Origin: DATARH01 sp035504075 | GTDB lineage: Bacteria > Pseudomonadota > Alphaproteobacteria > ATCC43930 > CGMCC-115725 | NCBI GenBank assembly: GCA_035504075.1 | Contig: DATJSO010000069.1 | Span: 1 to 16,010 of the forward strand | Direction: 5' to 3' | Length of the DNA: 16,010 nt | Shown: in pieces, positions 7,239 through 15,498 of the stretch | How positions within the stretch are numbered: the first letter of the stretch is position 1 | Layout of the letters: every line of letters starts with the position of its first letter | Notes under the pieces: model-generated | The model's database searches: none | What the model saw: only the letters and a program-made list of their open reading frames with translations | What the model was told of the DNA's origin: nothing | Program-made: the position numbers and the translations under genes

Positions 7239-8621
7239 TCACGCCTTGACGATGTTGGGGCGCGTGAGGCCCCGCCGGGCGCAGGCGTTGCGGGTATCGA
7301 TGACGAGCGGCGCGGCCTCGACCAGCAGCTCGTAATCGACCGCGTCATGGTCGGTGCAGATCAGTGCCGCATCAAAGTCGGAGAGGGCCGCCCGGCTGAG
7401 CGGCACCGAGCGGCGGGCGGCGAACACGGCGTGTTCGCGCGTCGGCGGAATCTCGGTGATGTACGGGTCGTGGTACGAGACTGCCGCGCCCCGCCGCTCG
7501 AGCAGTTCCATGATCTTGAGCGCCGGGCTCTCGCGCATGTCATCGACGTTCTTTTTATAGGCGATGCCGAGGATTAGCACGCGCGCCCCCTTGATCGCGC
7601 GCGCCGCGTGTTCGCTCAGCGCCGCGACCAGTCTGCCGACCACATGGCCCGGCATCGCGGTATTGACTTCGCCGGCCAGTTCGATGAAGCGCGTTGCGAG
7701 ATCATATTCCCGCGCCTTCCAGGTCAGGTAGAACGGGTCGATCGGAATGCAGTGACCGCCGAGCCCGGGCCCCGGGTAGAACGGCATGTAGCCGAACGGC
7801 TTGGTCTTGGCGGCTTCGATGATTTCCCAGACATCGATCCCCATCGCCTCGTAGACGACCTTCAACTCATTGACGAGGGCGATGTTGATCGAGCGGAAGA
7901 TGTTCTCGGTCAATTTGACCGCCTCGGCCGCTTCGGGCGAGGACACCGGCACCGTGCGCGCGACGACCTGGTCGTAGAACGCGCAGGCGAGCCGTCGCGC
8001 CGCTTCGCCGTCGCCGCCGACGACCTTGGGGATGTCGGCGGTGCCGAAACTCTCGTTGCCCGGATCCTCGCGCTCGGGCGAATAAGCCAGAAAAAAGTCG
8101 CGCCCCGAGCGCAGCCCCGCCCGCTCCAGGATCGGCCGCATGATCTCGCGCGTCGTGCCGGGATAGGTCGTCGATTCGAGCACGATCAGCTGGCCCGGCC
8201 GCAGATGCGCCGCCACGGCCTCCGTCGTCCGCACGACAAAGGTCAGGTCCGGCTCGCGCTGGCGGGTCAGCGGCGTCGGCACGCAGATGACGATCGCGTC
8301 AGCCTCGGCGAGCCGCGCAAAATCGCTGGTCGCCGACAGGCGGCCCTGGCGTCGCAACTCGGCGATGCTGTCGGCCGCGATGTGGCGGATATACGAGCCG
8401 CCGCCGTTCAGCACATCCACCTTGTCGCGGGCGATATCAAAGCCGATCGCGGTAAAGCCGCGCGCCGCGGCGGCGCGGAGCAGCGGCAGCCCGACATAGC
8501 CGAGCCCGACCACCCCGATCGTCGCGGCGCGCGCGCGGAACCGGTCAATCTGCGCCGCAACCGCCAACTCGACCGGCAGCGAGCCGGCCGAAGGCGCGAT
8601 GTCGGCATGTCGGTCTGTCAT
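7239..8621 (-). CDS. UDP-N-acetylglucosamine 6-dehydrogenase-like nucleotide sugar dehydrogenase (WbpA type)
   Basis: The 460-residue enzyme belongs to the UDP-glucose/GDP-mannose dehydrogenase family, which oxidises C6 of a UDP-sugar to the uronic acid with two NAD+. The Rossmann motif GVVGLGYVGLP is at 36-46, ESTTYPGTT at 149-157, and LAYSPEREDPGN at 178-189. Lys236 lies in AVKLTEN, and the catalytic cysteine is Cys291 in GLGGHCIPIDP. YKKNVDDMRESP (355-366) and SPEREDPGN point to the WbpA/TviB-like branch acting on N-acetylated UDP-sugars rather than to UDP-glucose dehydrogenase. The N-terminus carries about 34 extra residues before the Rossmann fold. Only a weak GGGG precedes the ATG. It diverges from the 2-epimerase gene, which supports a shared acidic amino-sugar pathway; whether it takes UDP-GlcNAc or UDP-ManNAc is unresolved. 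Confidence 0.92.
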   Translation of the reverse strand: MTDRHADIAPSAGSLPVELAVAAQIDRFRARAATIGVVGLGYVGLPLLRAAAARGFTAIGFDIARDKVDVLNGGGSYIRHIAADSIAELRRQGRLSATSDFARLAEADAIVICVPTPLTRQREPDLTFVVRTTEAVAAHLRPGQLIVLESTTYPGTTREIMRPILERAGLRSGRDFFLAYSPEREDPGNESFGTADIPKVVGGDGEAARRLACAFYDQVVARTVPVSSPEAAEAVKLTENIFRSINIALVNELKVVYEAMGIDVWEIIEAAKTKPFGYMPFYPGPGLGGHCIPIDPFYLTWKAREYDLATRFIELAGEVNTAMPGHVVGRLVAALSEHAARAIKGARVLILGIAYKKNVDDMRESPALKIMELLERRGAAVSYHDPYITEIPPTREHAVFAARRSVPLSRAALSDFDAALICTDHDAVDYELLVEAAPLVIDTRNACARRGLTRPNIVKA

Positions 8622-8756
8622 TCACAAGCCCCGTTGTCGCGGCGGAACCGGGCTCACCGAGCCGCCGCTCGCGGCGGGCAGATTGCGTTGCAGCGCCGAC
8701 GATGGCAAGAACGCGCTCCGCTTCGGATAGGCGAGCTTCGTCCGGGTGAGCAGGTG

Positions 8757-9833
8757 ATGCCGTATAAGATCCTGACCGTCGTCGGCGCGCGGCCGCAATT
8801 CGTCAAGGCGGCGGCGATCTCGCGCGCGATCGCCGGCGTCGACGAAATCGCCGAGGTCGTCGTCCATACCGGCCAGCATTTCGACCCGGCGATGTCGCGG
8901 ATTTTCTTCGACGAGCTGAACATCGCCGAGCCGCAGTACAATCTCGGCATCCATGGCGGCGGCCACGGGGAGATGACGGGCCGCATGCTGGCGGCGATCG
9001 AACCGGTCATCCTCGCCGAGCAACCCGATCTCGTGCTGGTGCCGGGCGACACGACCTCGACGCTTGCCGGCGCACTCGCCGCCGCCAAGCTGAATGTACC
9101 GGTGGCCCACCTCGAAGCCGGTCTGCGCTCGTTCAACCGGCGCATGCCGGAGGAGATCAACCGGGTGCTGACCGACCATCTGAGCGCGCTGCTGCTGTGC
9201 CCGACCGGCACCGCCGTTGCCAATCTGCGCCGCGAGGGGATCGCGGCCGGGGTGCACGACATCGGCGACGTCATGTATGACGCGGCGCTGTTTGCCGCCA
9301 CCGCCTGCAGCGCTTCCGACATCCTCGACCGGCTCGGGATCGCCGATCGGCCATATGCCGTCGCCACCGTCCATCGCGCCGAGAATACCGAGAGCGCGGC
9401 GGTGCTCGGCGAGATCCTCGCATTTCTCAGAACGCAGAGCGAGGCGCAGGCGGTGGTCTTTCCGGTGCATCCGCGTACACGGCAGCTTCTCGGCAGATGG
9501 CAGCTCGAACTCGGCCCGATCCTCGCCTGCGAGCCGCTCGGCTATCTCGACATGCATCGCCTGCTGCGCTCGGCGGCGGCGGTTTATACCGATTCCGGCG
9601 GATTGCAGAAGGAAGCCTATTTTCACCGGGTTCCGTGCGTTACGCTGCGCGGCGAGACGGAGTGGGTCGAAACCGTGGATGCCGGCTGGAACCGGTTGTG
9701 GAAAGAGCCGGTCTACGCGCCGCGCCACGACATCTCTGCCTATGGTGACGGGCACGCCGCCGAGCGGGCGGTCGGAATAATGGTCGAATATTGCCGATGC
9801 CAAAAGAAAGCCGCGTCCAGACGGTCGTCCTGA
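8757..9833 (+). CDS. wecB: UDP-N-acetylglucosamine 2-epimerase, non-hydrolysing (WecB/WbpI family)
   Basis: The 358-residue enzyme inverts C2 of UDP-GlcNAc (or a related diacetamido uronic acid) to the manno form. Motifs are VVGARPQFVKAA (8-19, Lys17), HTGQHFD (37-43), VPGDTTSTLAG (95-105, Asp98), HLEAGLRSFNRRMPEEINR (118-136, Glu120 and Glu132/133), VHRAEN (205-210, His206) and VYTDSGGLQKEA (276-287). The stretch RGETEWVETVDAGWNRL (298-314) resembles, as I recall it, the WbpI-type branch more than E. coli WecB, so the symbol marks the family, not the exact substrate. I chose the ATG at 8757; an in-frame GTG sits just before it at 8754 and GTGAG six bases upstream is a fair ribosome site. A long open frame upstream, to 7608, is antisense to the dehydrogenase. 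The 3' end overlaps the glycosyltransferase gene. Confidence 0.93.
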   Translation: MPYKILTVVGARPQFVKAAAISRAIAGVDEIAEVVVHTGQHFDPAMSRIFFDELNIAEPQYNLGIHGGGHGEMTGRMLAAIEPVILAEQPDLVLVPGDTTSTLAGALAAAKLNVPVAHLEAGLRSFNRRMPEEINRVLTDHLSALLLCPTGTAVANLRREGIAAGVHDIGDVMYDAALFAATACSASDILDRLGIADRPYAVATVHRAENTESAAVLGEILAFLRTQSEAQAVVFPVHPRTRQLLGRWQLELGPILACEPLGYLDMHRLLRSAAAVYTDSGGLQKEAYFHRVPCVTLRGETEWVETVDAGWNRLWKEPVYAPRHDISAYGDGHAAERAVGIMVEYCRCQKKAASRRSS

Positions 9834-11008
9834 CGGTCGCCTACAGCACCCGCGCCTCCTATTACCTCGATTGGCACGATGCATTCCTCGGCTCACCGTG
9901 GTTCGAGGGGACTGTTTTCAACCTGTTCCACCGCAGCCAGCGCGCGGCCGCCCGCCGGGCGGTCGGCGGGGCGGAGCTGATCGTCGCGCTGCACGCCTGT
10001 TCGGCCGATACGCTCGACTATATCCGGCCGCTCGCCGGCGCGCTGCAAGCGCGCCGCGGCCGCCTGCTGATGTTCATCGGCAACGAATACAACCTGCCGT
10101 GGATCCGGCAGAGTGAGAAGCGGGATTTTCTGCGCGAGGTCGGCACCCAGTGGGTCGCGACGCAACTGTTGCCCGAATGCGGCCGCTGGCTTTACGAGGA
10201 TACCGGCGCGCGTGTCGTGGCGATGCCGCACGCGTTGAACGACGCTGCGTTCCGCCGCGAGAAGCCGGATGACGAGCGGGCGATCGACATCGGGGGGCGC
10301 AGCGCACGCTACCCGGTTTTTGTCGGCGACGACGAGCGCAACCGCATCTACGACACCGTTGCGGCGATCGCGCCGCAGTTGGGCCTGCGCGTCGACATCG
10401 ATGTCGGGGCGCGTTTCGACCGGCCGGGATGGGCGGCGTTTCTCAACGATTGCCGCGGCACGATCGGCACCGAAGCCGGCACCTGGTTTTTGGAGCGCGA
10501 CGACCGGACGGCGCTGGCGATACGCGAGTTCCTGCGCGCCCGCGCCGGCGGCGCCGGCATGCGCGCCGACGGGGCGGCGCATCGCGCAATGCGGCGCCTG
10601 CCCTATCCCGTCAAGGAGTGGCTGAAGCGGGCGCTGCCGCTGCTGCCGCTGCGGCACGAGGCGTTGAGCGATGCGAACACCGATTTCAGCGAGATCGAGG
10701 CGCGCTTTTTCGCCGGCCGGCCCCATTGTCCCGCCTATTCGAAATGCATCTCGTCGCGCCATTTCGACGCCGCCGGGACCGGGACGTGCCAACTGCTGGT
10801 GCGCGGCCGCTACAATGACATCCTCGAACCCGATCGCCATTACATCGCCGTCGATCACGACCTCGACAATCTCGGCGAGGCGATTGCGCGGTTCCGCGAT
10901 GCCGGCGAACGCCGCCGCATCGCCCACAGCGCCTGGGAATTCGTCCACGACCGGCACACCTATCGGCATCGGCTGGCGGAGCTGCACGCGCTCCTGACAG
11001 CCGGCTGA
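9797..11008 (+). CDS. Glycosyltransferase, CgeB-like with a GT1-type C-terminal domain
   Basis: The product (403 residues from ATG 9797, 405 from TTG 9791) looks like a retaining GT-B glycosyltransferase. The N-terminal half has alternating strands with LLMFIGNEYNLPW and VATQLLPECGRWLYEDTGAR, then VVAMPHALND. The C-terminal part holds CPAYSKCISSRHFDAAGTGT followed by YNDILEPDRHYIAVDHDLDN and a HTYRHRLAELHALL tail, the usual end of the Glyco_trans_1_2/CgeB family, where the SSRxFDAAxxG loop meets the nucleotide-sugar. No signal peptide or membrane helix is obvious. It overlaps the epimerase gene by 37 bases in another frame without a strong ribosome site, suggesting translational coupling. It probably uses the sugar made by its neighbours; donor and acceptor are unknown. 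Confidence 0.82.
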   Translation: MPKESRVQTVVLTVAYSTRASYYLDWHDAFLGSPWFEGTVFNLFHRSQRAAARRAVGGAELIVALHACSADTLDYIRPLAGALQARRGRLLMFIGNEYNLPWIRQSEKRDFLREVGTQWVATQLLPECGRWLYEDTGARVVAMPHALNDAAFRREKPDDERAIDIGGRSARYPVFVGDDERNRIYDTVAAIAPQLGLRVDIDVGARFDRPGWAAFLNDCRGTIGTEAGTWFLERDDRTALAIREFLRARAGGAGMRADGAAHRAMRRLPYPVKEWLKRALPLLPLRHEALSDANTDFSEIEARFFAGRPHCPAYSKCISSRHFDAAGTGTCQLLVRGRYNDILEPDRHYIAVDHDLDNLGEAIARFRDAGERRRIAHSAWEFVHDRHTYRHRLAELHALLTAG

Positions 11009-11049
11009 CCTGCGGATACTTCGACGGACGGGCCAAACCGGGCGCGCCG

Positions 11050-11592
11050 TCAGCCGCGGCGCAAATGCGGGCGCAGCGCGGCGAGGAGCTGCGCGGTCGG
11101 CGCGAGACGCGGCCCCTCGCCTGCGTCAACCGGCGGCACGATCGTGACGCCCCATTGGGGCAACGTGCGCAGCGACGCCTGCGCCTGCGGGTGCGCCAGC
11201 AGCGGCGCATTCAGCGACGGCGCGACGATGACCGGCGTCGCGCGGCCGATCGCCTCGGCGGCGACCGAGAGCGCAAGATTGTCGGCGATACCGTGCGCCA
11301 GTTTGTTCAGCGAGTTGAAACTGCACGGGGCGAACAGCACGACGCCGAAAGGCGGCCGCGGGCGGATCGCCAGATCGAAATACGACTGCACGAGCTGGAC
11401 GCCGGCAATGTCGGCGAGCTCGCGCGGAGCCACGGTGCGCGCGGCATTCGGCGTCGGGATCACGATGACGGCACGGCAGAGGCCGACCAGTCCCCGCAGA
11501 ATTTCGGGGCCGCGCGCCGCCGCGCTGCTGCCGCTCAGCATCAGATAGACAAGATCGAAGCCTTGGGAGCCGGCCGGGCTGTGGGACACCAT
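11050..11592 (-). CDS. Small flavoprotein-fold protein (PPC decarboxylase/UbiX-like superfamily), role unknown
   Basis: The 180-residue protein has the fold motifs of the FMN-binding flavoprotein family that includes CoaC and UbiX. LMLSGSSAAARGPEIL (17-32) is the phosphate-binding loop. FAPCSFNSLNKLAHGIADNL (87-106) corresponds to the PASANT segment, and PVIVAPSLNAPLLAHP (120-135) to the PxMNxxMW segment. It is not a normal decarboxylase: the position of the catalytic histidine (HI-L in CoaC) reads Tyr71 in SYFDLA, and the methionines of PxMNxxMW are leucines. The wording resembles uncharacterised actinobacterial flavoproteins (FNTxNKWAxGISDxLAL), from memory. It starts 12 bases after the DUF29-like gene on the same strand, so the two are probably cotranscribed. 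It converges on the glycosyltransferase gene. FMN binding is inferred. Confidence 0.78.
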   Translation of the reverse strand: MVSHSPAGSQGFDLVYLMLSGSSAAARGPEILRGLVGLCRAVIVIPTPNAARTVAPRELADIAGVQLVQSYFDLAIRPRPPFGVVLFAPCSFNSLNKLAHGIADNLALSVAAEAIGRATPVIVAPSLNAPLLAHPQAQASLRTLPQWGVTIVPPVDAGEGPRLAPTAQLLAALRPHLRRG

Positions 11593-11604
11593 CGGTTCCG
11601 CCAG

Positions 11605-11931
11605 TTACGCCGCCTCGGGATACCAGCCGCGCTGCCCGATCTGTTCGAGCGTGTTGGGGCAGAGGGGCGGCAGACCTGCGGCGGCGGTCGCGCCGAATTT
11701 GCGCAGGCCGAGCTCGGCCCGATCGCGCCCGTCGGCGTAAAGCTGCGGCAGCTTTCTTTCACCATCCCGCTGCAGAGTTACAGTGATCCGGTCGGCGATT
11801 GCCTGGCGCGCCTCTTCGATCGAGGCCATCCAATCGAAACGAGGATCACCGGCCGGCGAATACTCAAGTTTCAGCAGACGCGCGATAATCCAGCCGTAGA
11901 AATCGTCGTCGTAGCGTGGACCGTCGGGCAT
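11605..11931 (-). CDS. DUF29-like protein, compact form
   Basis: This 108-residue protein resembles DUF29 proteins, a family of unknown function common in cyanobacteria and alphaproteobacteria. The start (RYDDDFYGW, 6-14) matches the usual DUF29 N-terminal DFYAW motif. IIARLLKLEYSPAG and FDWMASIEEARQAIADRI match the central helices, and LPPLCPNTLEQIGQRGWYPE (86-105) is the typical CPYTLEQ...PE end. DUF29 proteins are usually about 140-150 residues; the segment with the EEIEDLGRSERR-type helices appears missing between residues 14 and 15, with no frame break. Only a weak ribosome site precedes the ATG at 11929-11931. It lies 70 bases after dnaE and 12 bases before the flavoprotein gene on the same strand. 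The assignment is from motif memory. Confidence 0.72.
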   Translation of the reverse strand: MPDGPRYDDDFYGWIIARLLKLEYSPAGDPRFDWMASIEEARQAIADRITVTLQRDGERKLPQLYADGRDRAELGLRKFGATAAAGLPPLCPNTLEQIGQRGWYPEAA

Positions 11932-12001
11932 CCCGTCACCGCCGAGTGGCCGCCCATCATACCATTCCCAACGCGCGAAATCCGCAGCCGTGCCGCAGAC
12001 A

Positions 12002-15000
12002 TCAAATCTCGTGCACGTCGAGGATGCCGGGCAGCGATTTGACCGCCGCGCGCACCCGCGGATCGATGCGAAAGCCGCCGGGCAGCGTCAATTCGACTTC
12101 GCTGCGCGGCAGATCGAGCACGACGGTGACCCGGCCGCGGCCGCCTGCCTCGCGCGCGATGACGCTTTTGAGGCGCGGCAATGCCTCGGCCTCGGCGATG
12201 AATACGCGCAGCCCCGCGGCGGCCTGCACGATGACGCCGTCGAGCGGCTCGATCTTCTGCGCCGTCAATCGCAGGCTCTCCTCTTCGCGCCGCACATCGA
12301 CCGTTGCGATCAACGGCTGGCCGCCCTCCAGCAACGCGCGCGCCTGCGCCAGGACCTCGGAAAACACCGTGATCTCAAAAGCGCCCGAAGTGTCCGACAA
12401 TTGCACGAAGGCAAACCGGCTGCCGCGCGCCGAGGTGCGCTCCTTCCTGCCGATGACAATGCCGGCAAGCCGGAAACGGGTGCTGCTGTTGGCCGCAAGC
12501 GCCGCCGGCACATCGATCCAGCGCAAAATTCCGGCGCGTTCCAGGCTTCTGCCGTAAGGGTCAAGCGGGTGGCTCGACAGGTAGAAGCCGATCGCCTCGA
12601 ACTCGTTCTGCAATTTCTCGGCCGCCGGCCAGTCGGCAATGATCGGCAGCGACGGGCGGGCGGCAAACCCGGCGTCGATGCCGGCGAACAGGCTTTCCTG
12701 CCGGGTTTCGCGCTCCTCGGCGGCGCGGCTCGCCTGGCGCAGCAACAACTCGGCGGCGGCAAAGCTCTGGGCGCGGTTGGGGTCGAGGCAATCGAATGCA
12801 CCGGCCTTGACGAGGCCCTCGAACTGGCGACGGTTGAAGCTCTTCGCATCGACGCGGGCGGCAAGATCGAACAGGTCGCGGAACAAGCCGTTTTTGCGGC
12901 GCTCGGCGACGAGATCGCCCATCGCCTGGGCGCCGACCCCCTTGACGGCCGCCAGCGCATAGCGGATCGCGGGTTTGCCGCTTTTTGCATCCGTTTCCAC
13001 CGAAAACGCGACATCGGAGCGGTTGACGTCGGGCGGCAGCAGGCGGATGCGGAGGCGATCGAGTTCCTGGCGGAAATGCGCCAGCTTGTCGGTGTTGCCA
13101 AGGTCAAGCGTCATCGACGCGGCCATGAACTCGACCGGATGGTTGGCCTTCAGGTAGGCCGTCTGGTAGGTGACGAGCGCGTAGGCGGCGGCGTGCGACT
13201 TGTTGAAACCGTAGCCGGCGAATTTTGCCATCTGGTCGAAGATCAGTTCGGCGCGCGCTCGCTCGACGCCGCGCCCGGTAGCGCCGGCGACGAACTGGGC
13301 GCGCTGGGCGTCCATCTCGGCCTGGATTTTTTTGCCCATCGCACGGCGCAGCAGATCGGCGCCGCCGAGCGTATAGCCGGCCAATACTTGCGCGATCTGC
13401 ATGACCTGTTCTTGATAAATCATGATGCCGTGCGTCTCGCGCAGGATCGGCTCCAGCGCCGGGTGCAGGCAATCGGGCATCTCCTCGCCGTGCTTGACCG
13501 CGATGTAGCGCGGGATGTTTTCCATCGGGCCCGGGCGATAGAGCGCATTGGCGGCAACGACGTCCTCGAACCGGTCGGGCCGTAGCTTTTTCAGCATGTC
13601 GCGGCAGCCGGCACTTTCCACCTGGAACACGCCGACCGTGTCGCCGCGCGACAGGAGCTCGTAAGTGGGGCCGTCGTCGAGCGGCAGGTTGGCGAGATCG
13701 AGTGCGATCCCGCGCGCCTGCAGCAGGTCGAGGCAGCGCGCCAGCACGGTCAACGTCTTCAGGCCGAGAAAGTCGAATTTGACGAGGCCGGCCAATTCGA
13801 CCCATTTCATGTTGAACTGGGTCGCCGGCAAGTCTGAGCGCGGGTCGCGGTACAGCGGCACCAGTTCGACGAGCGGGCGGTCGCCGATGACGACCCCGGC
13901 GGCGTGGGTCGAGGCGTGACGATACAGTCCCTCCAGCTTCAACGCGATCGTTACCAGCCGCGCGACGGTCTCGTCGCTGTCGTGCTGCTGCTGCAATTGC
14001 GGCTCGCCGGCAATCGCTTTCGCCAGCGTGACAGGATGCGCCGGGTTGTTCGGCACGAGCTTGCACAAGCGATCGACCTGGCCGTACGGCATGCCGAGCA
14101 CGCGGCCGACATCGCGCAGGACGGCGCGCGCCTGCAACTTGCCGAACGTGATGATCTGGGCAACCCGGTCGCGGCCATATTTCTGCTGCACGTAGCGGAT
14201 CACCTCATCGCGCCGGTCCTGGCAGAAATCGATGTCGAAATCCGGCATCGACACGCGTTCGGGATTGAGAAACCGCTCGAACAGCAGGCCGAAACGCAAC
14301 GGATCGAGATCGGTGATCGTCAAGGCCCAGGCGACGACCGAGCCGGCGCCCGAACCGCGTCCCGGGCCGACCGGGATGCCCTGCCGCTTCGCCCACTGGA
14401 TGAAATCGGCGACGATCAGGAAATACCCGGCAAAACCGGTCTTGACGATCATGTCGAGTTCGAAGCCGAGCCGCTCGTGGTAGGGCGCCGGATCGCCGCC
14501 GGCAAAGCCCGGCGCCGCGAGGCGGCCGGCGAGGCCGGCCTGCGCGGCCTGACGCAGCGCACCCTCTTCATCGGCCCCGTTCGGCAGCGGAAAGGCCGGC
14601 AGGATCGGCCGGCGCTGCTGCGGGATGAAGGCGCAGCGTCGGGCGACGACAAGCGTGTTGTCGCAGGCCTCCGGCAGGTCGGCAAAGAGCGCCCGCATCT
14701 CTTCCGCCGGGCGGAAATAATGATGCGGCGTCAGCCGCTTGCGGTCATCGTCGGCGACCGCGCGGCCCTGCGCGATACAGAGGAGCGCGTCATGCGCCTC
14801 GTAGAACTCGCGATCCGGGAAATAGGCGTTGTTGGTCGCGACGAGCGGCAGGTCGTGCGCGTAGGCAAGCTCGACGAGTCCGGCTTCGCAGCGCATTTCG
14901 TCGGCCATGCCATGACGCTGCAACTCGATATAGAGGCGGCCGGGGAAGACCTGTTTCAGCTGGACGAGGATCGCCTCGGCCGCTTCCGTCTGGCCGTCGC

Positions 15001-15460
15001 CGACGAGCCGCCCGAGCGGCCCGCCGGCGCCGCCGGCGAGGCACAAAAGGCCGGCGCTCGCAGCGGCAAGATCGGCCATCGCGAGCATCGGCTCGACACC
15101 CGCTTCGCCGTCGAGATAGGCGCGCGAGACGAGGCCCATCAGGTTGCGATAACCCGCTTCGCTCTGGACCAGCAGCACGATGCGGTCCGGTTCGACCGGC
15201 GCACCGCCGCTGGCGCTGCGCGGCGCGCGGCCGGCCTCGGCGGCCAGCGCGACCTCGGCGCCGATGATCGGCTGGATGCCGCTTTCAGTGCAGGAAGCGG
15301 CAAATTCCAGCGCGCCGAACAGGTTGCCGCTGTCGGTGATGGCGACCGCCGGCATCGCCTCGGCGCGGCACAATTGCACCAGCTCCTTGACCTTGATCGC
15401 ACCGGCCGACAGCGAGTAGGCGGAATGAGCGCGGAGATGGACAAAATCGGCGAGCGGCAT
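12002..15460 (-). CDS. dnaE: DNA polymerase III alpha subunit
   Basis: The 1152-residue protein is the replicative polymerase of the DnaE1 type (E. coli 1160). An N-terminal PHP domain starts at FVHLRAHSAYS (His8, His12). The palm carries MPDFDIDFCQDRRDEV with Asp407 and Asp409, and KFDFLGLKTLTVL with Asp563, matching E. coli Asp401, Asp403 and Asp555. AMGKKIQAEMDAQ and GYGFNKSHAAAYALVTYQTA are conserved finger segments. QESLFAG at residue 921 is the internal beta-clamp binding motif, where E. coli has QADMF. An OB fold follows (LAGIVIGRKERTSARGSRFA). I chose the ATG at 15458-15460 because the homologous N-terminus begins there; the frame is open to 15517, but those residues do not look like DnaE. 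lolD lies 165 bases upstream on the same strand, a common alphaproteobacterial order. Confidence 0.97.
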   Translation of the reverse strand: MPLADFVHLRAHSAYSLSAGAIKVKELVQLCRAEAMPAVAITDSGNLFGALEFAASCTESGIQPIIGAEVALAAEAGRAPRSASGGAPVEPDRIVLLVQSEAGYRNLMGLVSRAYLDGEAGVEPMLAMADLAAASAGLLCLAGGAGGPLGRLVGDGQTEAAEAILVQLKQVFPGRLYIELQRHGMADEMRCEAGLVELAYAHDLPLVATNNAYFPDREFYEAHDALLCIAQGRAVADDDRKRLTPHHYFRPAEEMRALFADLPEACDNTLVVARRCAFIPQQRRPILPAFPLPNGADEEGALRQAAQAGLAGRLAAPGFAGGDPAPYHERLGFELDMIVKTGFAGYFLIVADFIQWAKRQGIPVGPGRGSGAGSVVAWALTITDLDPLRFGLLFERFLNPERVSMPDFDIDFCQDRRDEVIRYVQQKYGRDRVAQIITFGKLQARAVLRDVGRVLGMPYGQVDRLCKLVPNNPAHPVTLAKAIAGEPQLQQQHDSDETVARLVTIALKLEGLYRHASTHAAGVVIGDRPLVELVPLYRDPRSDLPATQFNMKWVELAGLVKFDFLGLKTLTVLARCLDLLQARGIALDLANLPLDDGPTYELLSRGDTVGVFQVESAGCRDMLKKLRPDRFEDVVAANALYRPGPMENIPRYIAVKHGEEMPDCLHPALEPILRETHGIMIYQEQVMQIAQVLAGYTLGGADLLRRAMGKKIQAEMDAQRAQFVAGATGRGVERARAELIFDQMAKFAGYGFNKSHAAAYALVTYQTAYLKANHPVEFMAASMTLDLGNTDKLAHFRQELDRLRIRLLPPDVNRSDVAFSVETDAKSGKPAIRYALAAVKGVGAQAMGDLVAERRKNGLFRDLFDLAARVDAKSFNRRQFEGLVKAGAFDCLDPNRAQSFAAAELLLRQASRAAEERETRQESLFAGIDAGFAARPSLPIIADWPAAEKLQNEFEAIGFYLSSHPLDPYGRSLERAGILRWIDVPAALAANSSTRFRLAGIVIGRKERTSARGSRFAFVQLSDTSGAFEITVFSEVLAQARALLEGGQPLIATVDVRREEESLRLTAQKIEPLDGVIVQAAAGLRVFIAEAEALPRLKSVIAREAGGRGRVTVVLDLPRSEVELTLPGGFRIDPRVRAAVKSLPGILDVHEI

Positions 15461-15498
15461 CGGCGGCCTTTGGCGGATTCTCCCGGCAAGGATCGCAT

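Noticed and set aside
8662..8677. CCGCCG-CTCG-CGGCGG palindrome in the dehydrogenase-epimerase gap as an operator
   Set aside because: It is a short pure-GC repeat in GC-rich DNA with no matching promoter boxes, so it is indistinguishable from chance.
7608..8756. Forward open frame upstream of the epimerase (apparent 741-residue fusion)
   Set aside because: It is antisense to the UDP-sugar dehydrogenase and has no domain; the epimerase begins at 8757.
8622..9896. 424-residue minus-strand open frame opposite the epimerase, a possible extension before the dehydrogenase
   Set aside because: The epimerase frame carries all catalytic motifs; the antisense frame shows none, and it stops where the dehydrogenase starts.
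11065..12042. 325-residue forward open frame opposite the flavoprotein and DUF29-like genes
   Set aside because: The minus-strand products have recognisable family motifs; the forward translation is Arg-rich and motif-free.
11990..13585. 531-residue forward open frame within dnaE
   Set aside because: It is a shadow of high-GC third-position bias opposite dnaE, with His/Arg/Gly/Ala-rich, motif-free sequence.
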